A stretch of DNA of 64,000 bases, taken from assembly GCF_915403165.1 (NCBI RefSeq), contig NZ_OU659204.1, positions 1,488,001-1,552,000 on the forward strand, read 5' to 3'. Shown here piece after piece: positions 23,677-32,351 of the stretch. Both the position numbers and the translations under genes were made by a program. Numbering within the stretch: position 1 is the stretch's first letter; every line of letters starts with the position of its first letter. Origin of the DNA: Providencia alcalifaciens. GTDB lineage: Bacteria > Pseudomonadota > Gammaproteobacteria > Enterobacterales > Enterobacteriaceae. A model generated the notes under the pieces. The model saw only the letters and a list, made by a program, of their open reading frames with translations. It ran no database searches and had not been told where the DNA came from.

Positions 23677-24639
23677 ATGACTACGACAACAAATAGCGAT
23701 TTAGTAATTTATAACGACTTGGCACAGACAGCATTCTTAGAGCGTCGCCAAGATAATTTAGCCGTATTTAATCAGGCATCTAATGGCGCAATTGTGCTGG
23801 ATAACCTGTTTATTGAAGGTGATTTCCGCAAACGTGCTTTCTATCAAATCGGTGGTTCTATTGAACATCGTGATGTTGATTCAACAAAAGCCGTGGAGAG
23901 CAAAAAAATTGGTGCAGGAGAATCAGTAGATGTGAAAGCGCCGTGGAAATACGGCCCTTATGCAACAACTGAAGAAGCATTTAAACGCCGAGGGCGTGAT
24001 GTATCTGAGTTCTCTGAACTTGTAGGCACTGATGCAGCAGACGCTTCGTTAGAGGGCTACATTAAATACTCTTTAGCTGCTTTAGGTGCTGCGATTGGCA
24101 ATAACAAAGAGATGGTTGTGACGGCTGATATTGCGACCGATGGCAAGAAAACACTGACAAAAGGATTGCGTAAATACGGTGATAAATTCAACCGTGTAAA
24201 CCTGTTTGTCATGCACTCAACGACATATTTCGATATTGTCGATCAGGCCATTGATAACAAAGTGTATGAAGAGGCGGGGGTGGTTATCTATGGCGGTCAG
24301 CCCGGCACGTTAGGGAAGCCTGTTTTGGTGACGGATACAGCACCAGTCGAGGCTATCTTTGGTCTTGTCCCCGGAGCTGTCACTATCACTGAATCCCAAG
24401 AGCCTACTTTTCGCTCATTTGAAATCAATGACAAAGAGAACTTGGAGGTTGGTTATCGTGGTGAGGGTGTGGTTAACGTGGGTGTACTTGGCTATAGCTG
24501 GGATGAAGCTAAGGGTAAAAACCCTGACTTAACCAAGCTTGGAACAGCGGGGAACTGGAAAAAGCATTTCACGAGCGACAAAATGACAGCCGGTGTAATG
24601 ATTAAACTAACTGCAGCTGGTGCAGAAACGGGAAAGTAA
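23677..24639 (+). CDS. Major capsid protein
   Basis: The 320-residue protein follows the scaffold and precedes neck genes. Its sequence is typical of an HK97-fold major capsid protein: an N-terminal helix, DNLFIEGDFRKRAFYQIGG, a central helix-rich domain with NLFVMHSTTYFDIVDQAIDN, and LGKPVLVTDTAPV. The start has AAGGA. The zero-frame product ends ...AGAETGK. The last two sense codons are part of a slippery heptamer, described separately. Confidence 0.9.
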   Translation: MTTTTNSDLVIYNDLAQTAFLERRQDNLAVFNQASNGAIVLDNLFIEGDFRKRAFYQIGGSIEHRDVDSTKAVESKKIGAGESVDVKAPWKYGPYATTEEAFKRRGRDVSEFSELVGTDAADASLEGYIKYSLAALGAAIGNNKEMVVTADIATDGKKTLTKGLRKYGDKFNRVNLFVMHSTTYFDIVDQAIDNKVYEEAGVVIYGGQPGTLGKPVLVTDTAPVEAIFGLVPGAVTITESQEPTFRSFEINDKENLEVGYRGEGVVNVGVLGYSWDEAKGKNPDLTKLGTAGNWKKHFTSDKMTAGVMIKLTAAGAETGK

Positions 24640-24686
24640 CTAAGCCAAAGGTGGCAGAAACCAAGAAAGCTACTGATGGTAAATGA
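24630..24686 (+). other. Candidate -1 frameshift site extending the capsid protein
   Basis: G GGA AAG (24630-24636) lies directly before the capsid TAA (24637-24639). This is the X XXY YYZ heptamer that lambda uses in its G/GT gene pair. A -1 shift reads 16 more residues, VTKPKVAETKKATDGK, to a TGA at 24684-24686. The extension is hydrophilic and lysine/threonine-rich and has no start codon context of its own. I see no strong downstream pseudoknot; a hairpin follows at 24691-24707. Confidence 0.6.
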
Positions 24687-24690
24687 CAAT

Positions 24691-24716
24691 AGGGGTGTAA
24701 TGCCCCTTTCTTATTT
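24691..24716 (+). terminator. Hairpin after the capsid gene
   Basis: Stem AGGGG/CCCCT (24691-24695, 24703-24707) is followed by a mixed T-run. It is probably a partial terminator that limits expression of downstream genes relative to capsid. Confidence 0.6.
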
Positions 24717-24726
24717 TGAGGGGATT

Positions 24727-25206
24727 ATGATTGATTCAGATAAAACCTCAACGACCTTTAATAGCTATGCCAGCGTAGCGGATTTAAAGGCCTATGCTTC
24801 AGTAAGGCAGTTAACGCTCCCTAATGAGGGATTAGAAGGATTGCTCATTGTGGCCATGGACTATCTCGAATCCCAAAAGTGGTTAGGCAAGCGAACCGAT
24901 GTTCATCAGCCGCTCTCTTTTCCGCGTACGGGATTAATTCGCGATGGTATTGCGGTTTCAAGTGAGGTTATCCCTCAGCAAGTTATCCAAGCCCAATGCC
25001 GCTTGGCGATTGAATCACAAGAGAGCGAGTTACAGCCAACATTAGGCGCTGAAGTTATCGCTGAGCGTATTGAGGGTGCAATTGACTTGAAGTATGCAGA
25101 AGGTACCAATACAGGCGCACCGAATTTCGCTTGGTTGAAAGGTTTGTTATCCGGCTTGATTGATATCTCTGATGGGTTTGCCATTAATACATTTGCAATG
25201 AGGTAG
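24727..25206 (+). CDS. Head-tail connector protein, 159 residues
   Basis: The start at 24727 has GAGGGG; the longer frame from 24676 would overlap the hairpin and the capsid extension. The protein has the form of adaptor proteins often annotated as DnaT-like: FNSYASVADLKAYASVR, an N-terminal helical part with AMDYLESQKWLGKR and FPRTGL. It should bind the portal as the first neck ring. Confidence 0.75.
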   Translation: MIDSDKTSTTFNSYASVADLKAYASVRQLTLPNEGLEGLLIVAMDYLESQKWLGKRTDVHQPLSFPRTGLIRDGIAVSSEVIPQQVIQAQCRLAIESQESELQPTLGAEVIAERIEGAIDLKYAEGTNTGAPNFAWLKGLLSGLIDISDGFAINTFAMR

Positions 25207-25208
25207 CC

Positions 25209-25559
25209 ATGAATATTTATCAGCGCGGTTACCAAACAGCGTTACGAATGCTGAACAAGTATGGCGCTTCATATCAAGTTAAACGCGATGGAAAGCATTG
25301 GGTTGATGATGATGGCATAGAGCATCATGAGCCCGAGTCTCTCCTCTCTGTTACTGGTGTAAAGGTTCTGTACAAACCTTATGAAGTTGACGGAACTCTA
25401 ATTCTCTCTACGGATATTAAAATAGTTCTTTCTCCAGACGTTGATATTCGAAAGGGCGATTCTATTCTTGTTGATGGTATATGGTTTCGCGTGCATAAGC
25501 CTAACCCGGTTAAACCTGCTGATATTATTATTTGCTACAAGTCTCAGCTGAGGGCTTGA
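25209..25559 (+). CDS. Probable head-closure (stopper) protein, 116 residues
   Basis: A small beta-rich protein (DGTLILSTDIKIVLSPDVDIRKGDSILVDGIWFRVHKP) at the second neck position. Such proteins close the channel after packaging. The family call rests on position and fold pattern. It starts two bases after the previous stop. Confidence 0.65.
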   Translation: MNIYQRGYQTALRMLNKYGASYQVKRDGKHWVDDDGIEHHEPESLLSVTGVKVLYKPYEVDGTLILSTDIKIVLSPDVDIRKGDSILVDGIWFRVHKPNPVKPADIIICYKSQLRA

Positions 25560-25560
25560 T

Positions 25561-26142
25561 ATGGCTGATTCATTTATGACGTCCGTTAATTTGTTTGTAG
25601 AGAAATCTCAAGCAAATATGGAAACAGTAGTAAGTAAAACAGGGTTTAAGATTTTAGCTCAGTTAGTTGAAATGTCGCCAGTTGGTAACCCTGAGCTTTG
25701 GGAAGTTAATCAGACAGCGGTTAATTATAATCAAGCTGTATTTGATCATAACGAAGAGCTAAGAAAGGATCCGAAAAATCTTACCCATAAAAAGCGACAA
25801 TTGAAAAAACGTGCCAGAATCAGTGATTCAATGGATGTTTATTCACCTCCGGGATATACAGGTGGACGCTTTAGAGGTAACTGGCAAGTCACTTTTGATG
25901 CGCCAGCTGAAGGCGAGACAGGGCGAATTGATAAATCAGGCAGGATGACAACAGCGGTTGGCAAATATGTACTGGAACAGTTTAAGGTTGGAATGAATGC
26001 CATCTATTTTACTAATAATGTTCCCTATGCCTATCGTTTGGAGGTGGAAGGTCATTCAAAGCAAGCGCCTAACGGGATGATAGCGGTAACTGCTGCTGAT
26101 ATTGGCAAATTCTTCAGGGAGGCGATAGCGGAGGTGAAATAG
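25561..26142 (+). CDS. Neck or tail-completion protein, HK97 gp10-like
   Basis: 193 residues, with SPVGNPELWEV at 43-53 and GYTGGRFRGNWQVTFD near 99-114. The pattern of variable helix, then GG-RFRGNW, then a C-terminal helix is typical of gp10-type tail completion proteins. The position between stopper and tail terminator fits. Confidence 0.75.
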   Translation: MADSFMTSVNLFVEKSQANMETVVSKTGFKILAQLVEMSPVGNPELWEVNQTAVNYNQAVFDHNEELRKDPKNLTHKKRQLKKRARISDSMDVYSPPGYTGGRFRGNWQVTFDAPAEGETGRIDKSGRMTTAVGKYVLEQFKVGMNAIYFTNNVPYAYRLEVEGHSKQAPNGMIAVTAADIGKFFREAIAEVK

Positions 26143-26543
26143 TGAAGCAATCCGATATTAATCAAGAAATACGCACGCTGGTAGCAAGAATTGCTAAGCA
26201 GAATGATGTGAAGGTTGCTTGGCCAAACATTGAGTTTAAAGATATTGGTGCACCATATCTGCAATTGCATATCATGCCTGCTGCTACAGAAAATCTAGGG
26301 CTTGGGCTGGATATGCTAGTTCTGAAAGGTGTCATTCAAATTAATGTGGTTGGTAAAGTTGGAAATGGTGATTCGGCAATTATGAGCTTGTCTGACAATA
26401 TCAAAGAGCAACTAGAAAACGGTTTAACCATCACTAATACGCTGTATTTGGATGGTGAGCCAAATCAATTACCACCACTTATCAGTGATACAAATTACAC
26501 AATTCCAATACGCACATCTTACCGATGTGATTCAGTTCGATAA
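26142..26543 (+). CDS. Tail terminator protein, DUF4128-like
   Basis: 133 residues, started at GTG (26142) that overlaps the upstream TAG; GAGGTG lies upstream. The form VKVAWPNIEFKDIGAPYLQLHIMPA fits the DUF4128 and tail terminator (lambda U) group, which caps the tail tube. A terminator hairpin follows directly. Confidence 0.75.
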   Translation: MKQSDINQEIRTLVARIAKQNDVKVAWPNIEFKDIGAPYLQLHIMPAATENLGLGLDMLVLKGVIQINVVGKVGNGDSAIMSLSDNIKEQLENGLTITNTLYLDGEPNQLPPLISDTNYTIPIRTSYRCDSVR

Positions 26544-26545
26544 TC

Positions 26546-26569
26546 AACCGCCTAAATGGCGGTTTTTTT
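26546..26569 (+). terminator. Internal terminator before the tail tube gene
   Basis: Stem AACCGCC/GGCGGTT (26546-26552, 26558-26564) with seven Ts. A shorter hairpin (AGCCCTT/AGGGCT) follows the tail tube gene at about 27251-27266. Confidence 0.75.
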
Positions 26570-26591
26570 ATGCATAAAAAAGAGGTTAATA

Positions 26592-27245
26592 ATGGCTTAT
26601 AACATTCCTAATGGCTCACGTGTTTATATAGCGAGCAAATACGGTAAAGATGTTGAGTTTACCGCTGCAAGTAATGCAACAGAGGCTGTTTTAACGGTTG
26701 CTGCATTAAACGGTATTAAAGCGGGTGATACTGTTCAGGTGGTTTCTGGCTGGAAGCGAATGTCTGGCGTATTTCGTGTCAAGGTTGCTGCTGATACAAG
26801 TGTGACACTAGAAAATGTGGATACATCTGATGTGGATCGCTTCCCTGTCGGTGGAGGCAAAGGGACGTTGAAAGCAGTTCAGGAGTGGGAGGTCATGCCG
26901 CAAGTTATGACTCTGTCTACTGAAGGCGGTGAGCAGCAAACACAAGAAATCCAATTCCTAGAAGATGAACAGGCTGAGACAGTTGATACCTATAAATCAG
27001 GTATCGTTCAGGTTTATACATTTGCACACGACGCTACATTGCCAATTCGTCCTTTGCTGATGAAACTGGATGACAATAAGCAACTGACAGCTATCCGTTT
27101 CCATAATAAGCGTGCTGGAGAAGATCGATATTATTCAGCAAGTGTATCATTTCAGCGCGTACCTAACACGGCAATTAATGAAGTTGAAAACGTGTCTGCT
27201 CGCTTCTCTCTTAAATCTGATATGCAAATTTACACTGCCGCATAA
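26592..27245 (+). CDS. Major tail tube protein, 217 residues
   Basis: The ATG at 26592 follows AAGAGG; the longer frame from 26556 would start inside the terminator. The sequence has N-terminal NIPNGSRVYIASKYG and a repeated beta pattern. The position after the tail terminator and before the G/GT chaperones identifies it as the tube subunit. Being bracketed by hairpins may give it a separate expression level. Confidence 0.8.
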   Translation: MAYNIPNGSRVYIASKYGKDVEFTAASNATEAVLTVAALNGIKAGDTVQVVSGWKRMSGVFRVKVAADTSVTLENVDTSDVDRFPVGGGKGTLKAVQEWEVMPQVMTLSTEGGEQQTQEIQFLEDEQAETVDTYKSGIVQVYTFAHDATLPIRPLLMKLDDNKQLTAIRFHNKRAGEDRYYSASVSFQRVPNTAINEVENVSARFSLKSDMQIYTAA

Positions 27246-27284
27246 AAACAGCCCTTAACAGGGCTTAAATATTAAGGTCAATAA

Positions 27285-27587
27285 ATGGCAAAGTTTACGT
27301 TAACGCCAAACCCAAAATTTAAAGCTGATGTGAAAATTCCGGTTGCCGGCAAAGAAAAGCCAGAGGTTGTGACATTCACATTCAATCACATGCCAATGAG
27401 TAAGCTAGAAGAATTACGAGATGATTCGATTGATGATTTCTTTAAAACGATTATTGCTGATTGGGCGATTGAAGAGTCATTCAACGAAGAAAATCTTAAA
27501 TTGTTATTTGATAATTACCCATCAGCCGCTGGTGCAATTACCTCAACGTATTACAGCGAATTGCTTGGTAATCGCGAAAAAAACTAA
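27285..27587 (+). CDS. Tail assembly chaperone G-like
   Basis: The 100-residue protein sits between tail tube and tape measure genes, where siphophages encode the G/GT chaperones that coat the tape measure protein. It ends GNREKN with the slippery heptamer A AAA AAC (27578-27584) directly before TAA. Its composition (acidic C-terminal half) and length are close to those expected. Confidence 0.85.
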   Translation: MAKFTLTPNPKFKADVKIPVAGKEKPEVVTFTFNHMPMSKLEELRDDSIDDFFKTIIADWAIEESFNEENLKLLFDNYPSAAGAITSTYYSELLGNREKN

Positions 27588-27889
27588 TTGCGGTCGCAGA
27601 GGCAATGTATGGAGGAATGACAAAGCAAGAGGCTGCAAGTTTTGAGAGAGCTTTTGGATTTCCTCCAGATATTGATGATATTGAAGTACTCCCTGATGTT
27701 TGGGATTCATATCAGGCATTCTCAGCCATGAGTACGCAGTGGAGAATAGGCATGAATGGTGCTACAGGTCTAGACTATGGTGCCATTCATCATGTTATGA
27801 AATTGCTCAATATAAAAAACGAAACGACCGTGTTTGATGACCTTCGAATTATGGAAATTAAAGCCTTAGAGCTGATGAATAAAAAATAG
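27578..27889 (+). CDS. T extension of the tail chaperone, made by -1 frameshift
   Basis: After a -1 slip on AAAAAAC the ribosome reads LIAVAEAMYGGMTKQEAASFERAFGF and continues to 27889. This forms a GT fusion of about 200 residues. The T part matches DUF1799-type sequences (DVWDSYQAFSAMSTQWRIGMNGATGLDY). An internal ATG (27605) exists but has only a weak ribosome site, so the frameshift product is the likely form. The same arrangement is established for lambda and many other long-tailed phages. Confidence 0.85.
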   Translation, partial: KKLIAVAEAMYGGMTKQEAASFERAFGFPPDIDDIEVLPDVWDSYQAFSAMSTQWRIGMNGATGLDYGAIHHVMKLLNIKNETTVFDDLRIMEIKALELMNKK

Positions 27890-27986
27890 GGCAAGGATGC
27901 TCTAACGTTATTGAGTGGCCGGGTTGTGACGTGCGCACAGCGTTTGATGAGTTGAAATGATCTTTACAACTAAAATGCTTGGAATA

Positions 27987-28006
27987 TACTGTATATAAAT
28001 ACAGTT
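27987..28006 (+). promoter_or_regulatory. LexA box of umuDC
   Basis: TACTGTATATAAATACAGTT is a near-perfect SOS box (CTG-N10-CAG), 14 bases before the umuD start. It makes umuDC DNA-damage inducible and independent of late phage transcription. Confidence 0.9.
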
Positions 28007-28020
28007 ATATTTGGTGTGTC

Positions 28021-28434
28021 ATGAAGCTAGAACTTATCGATTCCGAGTCAATTCTCAATATTCCGTTATTCCTAGACCGTGTGCCTGCGGGGTTTCCATC
28101 GCCTGCAGCTGATTACATGGAGGAACGAATAAACCTTAACAGCACGCTGATTAAGCATCCTGACAGCACGTACATGTTACGCGTAGAAGGTAATTCGATG
28201 ATTGATGCAAACATTAACGATGGTGACGTTGTTATTGTCGATAGCGCACTGGCGGCAAAGGATGGTGATATTGTAATTGCTAGCGTTGATGGCGAGTTCA
28301 CTGTTAAAAGACTGAAGTCTCATCCGCCGATGCTGATGCCAATGAATCCTGATTTTCAGCCGATATTCATTGGTGATGCGCAGGACTTACAGATATTTGG
28401 TGTGGTTACATTCATTATTCACAAGGCTCAGTAA
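28021..28434 (+). CDS. umuD: UmuD, DNA polymerase V subunit
   Basis: The 137-residue protein has the self-cleavage site A23-G24 (VPAGFPSPAADY), catalytic S59 (EGNSMID) and K96 (FTVKRL), as in E. coli UmuD, whose site is C24-G25. The cleaved form joins UmuC to make an error-prone polymerase. The ATG at 28021 directly follows the LexA box; the longer frame upstream would include it. The stop overlaps the umuC start. Confidence 0.95.
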   Translation: MKLELIDSESILNIPLFLDRVPAGFPSPAADYMEERINLNSTLIKHPDSTYMLRVEGNSMIDANINDGDVVIVDSALAAKDGDIVIASVDGEFTVKRLKSHPPMLMPMNPDFQPIFIGDAQDLQIFGVVTFIIHKAQ

Positions 28435-29696
28435 TGTTTGCCTTGGTTGATGTTAATTCGTTTTATGCAAGCTGTGAGAAAGTATTCAGGCCAGACTTGG
28501 TAGGTAAGCCAGTCATCGTTCTGAGTAACAATGATGGTTGCGTAATTGCCAGGTCAGCCGAGGCAAAAAAACTCGGCGTGAAAATGGGTGAGCTCTACTA
28601 TGAGCGACGAAGTTATTACCAACAAAACAACATCAATATATTTAGTTCTAACTACGCCTTATATGCGGACATGAGTAATAGAGTGATGTCTCTGTTATCA
28701 ATGTATGCTCCGCGCTTAGAAATATATTCGATAGACGAAGCGTTTCTTGATTTCACTGGTATGACCCATACGTTTAATTTAGAAGAGTACGGTCGAGAAA
28801 TTCAATCAACGATATTGCAGCGAACTCATTTACCCGTTGGCGTAGGAATAGGGCCAAGTAAAACACTGGCTAAGATTGCTAATCATGCAGCTAAAACGTG
28901 GAAGAAAACGGGTGGTGTTGTCGAGCTATCTGATAGAAGTCGGCAAAGAAAGCTGCTGTCACTTATTCCGATTGAGGAAGTATGGGGCATTGGTCGTAGA
29001 ATTTCAGCTAAGTTGAGAGTTATGGGTATTTATACCGCTTTAGACTTAGCCAATGCGCCAGTGGCCACAATACGTAAAACGTTTGGTGTGACACTAGAAA
29101 GAACGCTCCGAGAGCTGAATGGCGAGTCCTGCATTGAGCTTGAAGAGGTCAGGAAAGTTAAGCAGCAAATACTATGTTCACGCTCGTTTGGTAAGAAGGT
29201 TTTAGATATTGAAACTATGCGCAAGGCCGTTTGTGACTATGCAGAACGAGCAGCGGAGAAGCTACGCGAAGAAAATCAGCGATGCCGAAGTATTGGTTTA
29301 TTCATACAAACCAGTCGCCATGCATCAGGTGAAGATTACGCCAATAGTGCGAGCATCAAGCTTGAATACCCTAGCAGCGACACGAGAGACATCATCAATG
29401 CTGCGATGCGTGGGCTAGGCTCCATTTGGAGAGACGGTTATCGCTACTATAAAGCAGGGATAATGTTGTCCGACTTCACAAATGCAGACATTACTCAGTT
29501 CGATATGTTTTCGACGCAGAAGCCATTTAAGAATAGTGATGAACTGATGAAAACATTAGACACGATAAACAATAGTGGCCTAGGTAAAGTCTGGTTTGCT
29601 GCGAAAGGTGGCGATAGTGGGTACCAGATGAAGCGCGAAATGTTGTCACCAGCGTACACGACAAATTTCGATGAGTTGCCTTTGGTTAAGTGTTAA
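28434..29696 (+). CDS. umuC: UmuC, translesion DNA polymerase V
   Basis: The 420-residue Y-family polymerase appears complete: the N-terminal motif ALVDVNSFYASCE with catalytic D, the second catalytic site YSIDEAFLDF near residue 100, and the C-terminal little-finger region. It allows synthesis across damaged bases under SOS. Located inside the tail operon as cargo. No frame damage is seen. Confidence 0.95.
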   Translation: MFALVDVNSFYASCEKVFRPDLVGKPVIVLSNNDGCVIARSAEAKKLGVKMGELYYERRSYYQQNNINIFSSNYALYADMSNRVMSLLSMYAPRLEIYSIDEAFLDFTGMTHTFNLEEYGREIQSTILQRTHLPVGVGIGPSKTLAKIANHAAKTWKKTGGVVELSDRSRQRKLLSLIPIEEVWGIGRRISAKLRVMGIYTALDLANAPVATIRKTFGVTLERTLRELNGESCIELEEVRKVKQQILCSRSFGKKVLDIETMRKAVCDYAERAAEKLREENQRCRSIGLFIQTSRHASGEDYANSASIKLEYPSSDTRDIINAAMRGLGSIWRDGYRYYKAGIMLSDFTNADITQFDMFSTQKPFKNSDELMKTLDTINNSGLGKVWFAAKGGDSGYQMKREMLSPAYTTNFDELPLVKC

Positions 29697-29856
29697 TCCT
29701 TGCTCAAATGAACACAAAACTATAAATGGTAATATTGAGACTTAGATTTTATATTCAAACTATACAGGTGATAAATTTTAGTTAGTGACTATAATAATTT
29801 CCTTAACTATGAGCATCTCCATTCTGTCTAGTGAATGGATAATTCAGGAAATTAAC

Positions 29857-32316
29857 ATGAACTCACTTCATGAATCTTATGAAATTTTACGAGAATTATT
29901 AGCTACTCTTGATGATAATATTAAGGATTACAATGAAGCACAGACTAGATTTCATATTATAGATATTGTTCTTAAACAGTGTCTTAACTGGGATGGCGCT
30001 ATAGAGGTAGAAAAACATGAGTCAAATAATGGGTTTACTGATTTTGAGCTAGGAAATCCAAGGAAAGTAATAGTTGAAGCCAAAAAGGAAGGAGTTAGTT
30101 TTGATATACCATCAGGAAAATCATTAAAAAATACAATTCCGATAAAATCACTAATCATGGCTAGTGACAATATCAAAAGAGCAATGGATCAGGTGCAACT
30201 CTATAGTTCTAGTCGGGGAGTTCCGATATCTATAATAACTAATGGACATCAATATATTGCATTTATATCAAGCAGGACTGACGGCATTAGTGTTCAAGAC
30301 GGTAAGGCTTTAGTATTTACCTCTTTGCAGGACATCTTAAATAATTTTCCATTGTTTTGGGAGTGTTTATCATTACAAGGAATAGATGATAATAAATTGA
30401 TGAGACAATTAACTGTTGGTGATGTTAGGTTGCCATCTAAGTTATCTAATAATTTAATTAAATACCCTAAAATACTTTATTCAAGTGAATTACAGACATC
30501 ATTAAGGCAATTATCTGAGGTTTTTATTCAAGATATTGTTGAAGATCCAAATCTTGAATCATCATTTTATCAACAATGTTATTGCGAGAGTGGTAGACTA
30601 AACCAGTATTCATTATTAAGTAAAAATATTCTTAATTCTCGTTATGCCTCTATTTTCGCAGAAAATGAAAAACAACCATCGGTTCAGCCAATAAATGATA
30701 GAAAAAAATTAAACCTTGACGGTGCGATATTTGCTGATGCCATATCAAGAAGGCCTATTGTGTTAGTTGGCGATGTTGGTGTTGGAAAAACTTCATTTAT
30801 CAAAAATTTAATACATAACAGCGCATCTAGTGAATTTAAAAAAGCCATCTACATCTACATAGATTTAGGTTCAAAAGCCACTTTAAATACAGATATCAAA
30901 AACCTCATTCTAAACGAAATTTGCTCCCAGCTTTACTCTAAGTATGATGTTGATATTGAAGAGTCTAGCTTTATAAAACGATTGTATGTAGAAGAAATAA
31001 GGAAGTTTGAAAGAGGCATCTATGGAGAGATGAAAGAAAGCAATCCTGTAGCATATAAAGAAAAACTTATAGATAAGTTATTTATGCTGCAAAGTGATAA
31101 AAACCAGCACACTCAAAAATCTGTTGCATTTATTTCAAAAGAACATAAAAAACAAATAATCATTTGTATTGATAATGCAGACCAAAGAAACTTTGATGTT
31201 CAGCAAGATGCTTTCATTATTTCTCAAGAATTATCTAAAGAATGGAGTGCTATAGTTTTCCTTTCAGTTAGGCCCCAAACATTTTATAAGTCAAAACATT
31301 CTGGTGCATTAAATGCATATCCACACAAGATATTTACAATATCCCCACCTCGAGTGGATGAGATGATTTCAAAAAGATTGAGGTACGCAGTAAGGCTAGC
31401 GAGAGGAGAAGAGGTTTCTCCATTGAATAATGCTAATGTAACCTCCGAGAATTTGGCTTTATTTTTAGAAGTACTTATATCTTCATTGCAAAAAAATAAA
31501 GAAATTAATGAGTTTTTGGATAATATTACAGGCGGAAACATACGTAAAGTCATAGAGTTTGTAACTGGATTTATTGGATCTCCAAATATAGATGCGGAAA
31601 AAATTATAGATATACAAGAAGAGCAAGGTAGATACATTATCCCAATTCATGAGTTCACCAAACAAGCTTTGCTTGGTGACTATTCACATTATAGTCGAGA
31701 AACATCATCTTCGATGAATGTATTAGACCTTAGTACACCAGATCAGAAAGAGCATTTTTTAGTGCCGCTAATTATAAGCTACTTGAGCTTCCAAGGTGAT
31801 CACTTAGATAAGAATAGCTTTTGTAGATACACGAATATAATAGAAGAATTTCAAGCGTCAGGGTTCACTCCGAAACAGGTAGATGATGCTCTCAGGAGAA
31901 CCACAAACAGAAAATTGATAGAAACCTCTCTGAGGGTGACGTTCGAAGAGGACGAAGATAAGGTGTTAATTGGTGATATGCCAGATAGCTTTAGGATAAC
32001 AACGATAGGTGCTTATCATATTAAAAAATGGCTAGGTGATTTTGCATATTTGGATGCAATGCTTTTTGATACACCAATCTTAGTTTCGAGTGTTAGAGAG
32101 GCAATTTCAACAAATTTATCATCAATGGAAATAAAAGATCGATACCTCAGGGCATTAGAGTTTAAGAAATATTTATTGCAGTCTTGGAAACAATTTATAA
32201 GAGCTCCATCGTACTTTAACTTTGAAGAAATTTGTGAAGAGCAAAGTAGCGGCTTTGAAAGAGTAAAACAGCACTTAATTAATGTAAAAAAAATGAAGCC
32301 TAATGAGCTAGCTTAA
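29857..32316 (+). CDS. PD-(D/E)XK-like nuclease fused to a P-loop NTPase
   Basis: An 819-residue protein; the ATG at 29857 has AGGA eight bases upstream. Residues about 30-150 resemble HsdR_N-type nuclease domains: FTDFEL supplies D and VIVEAKKE supplies E-x-K, followed by helix and strand (SIITNGHQYIAFIS). A P-loop NTPase follows, with Walker A GDVGVGKTSF near residue 305 and Walker B IIICIDNADQ near residue 434. The C-terminal 350 residues are helical, possibly a sensor or winged-helix part. This nuclease-NTPase layout is common in bacterial anti-phage proteins. The gene is AT-rich, alone, and ends in a strong terminator, as a cargo gene would. Confidence 0.7.
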   Translation: MNSLHESYEILRELLATLDDNIKDYNEAQTRFHIIDIVLKQCLNWDGAIEVEKHESNNGFTDFELGNPRKVIVEAKKEGVSFDIPSGKSLKNTIPIKSLIMASDNIKRAMDQVQLYSSSRGVPISIITNGHQYIAFISSRTDGISVQDGKALVFTSLQDILNNFPLFWECLSLQGIDDNKLMRQLTVGDVRLPSKLSNNLIKYPKILYSSELQTSLRQLSEVFIQDIVEDPNLESSFYQQCYCESGRLNQYSLLSKNILNSRYASIFAENEKQPSVQPINDRKKLNLDGAIFADAISRRPIVLVGDVGVGKTSFIKNLIHNSASSEFKKAIYIYIDLGSKATLNTDIKNLILNEICSQLYSKYDVDIEESSFIKRLYVEEIRKFERGIYGEMKESNPVAYKEKLIDKLFMLQSDKNQHTQKSVAFISKEHKKQIIICIDNADQRNFDVQQDAFIISQELSKEWSAIVFLSVRPQTFYKSKHSGALNAYPHKIFTISPPRVDEMISKRLRYAVRLARGEEVSPLNNANVTSENLALFLEVLISSLQKNKEINEFLDNITGGNIRKVIEFVTGFIGSPNIDAEKIIDIQEEQGRYIIPIHEFTKQALLGDYSHYSRETSSSMNVLDLSTPDQKEHFLVPLIISYLSFQGDHLDKNSFCRYTNIIEEFQASGFTPKQVDDALRRTTNRKLIETSLRVTFEEDEDKVLIGDMPDSFRITTIGAYHIKKWLGDFAYLDAMLFDTPILVSSVREAISTNLSSMEIKDRYLRALEFKKYLLQSWKQFIRAPSYFNFEEICEEQSSGFERVKQHLINVKKMKPNELA

Positions 32317-32324
32317 TGGACAAT

Positions 32325-32351
32325 AAAAAAGCCTGTTTAACAGGCTTTTTT
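32325..32351. terminator. Strong bidirectional terminator
   Basis: An 11-bp stem (AAAAAAGCCTG/CAGGCTTTTTT, 32325-32335 and 32341-32351) works in both directions. Confidence 0.85.

Noticed and set aside
27421..27645. A 74-codon frame overlapping the G/GT junction
   Set aside because: It is the third frame, with poor protein composition; the -1 frame carries the T domain.
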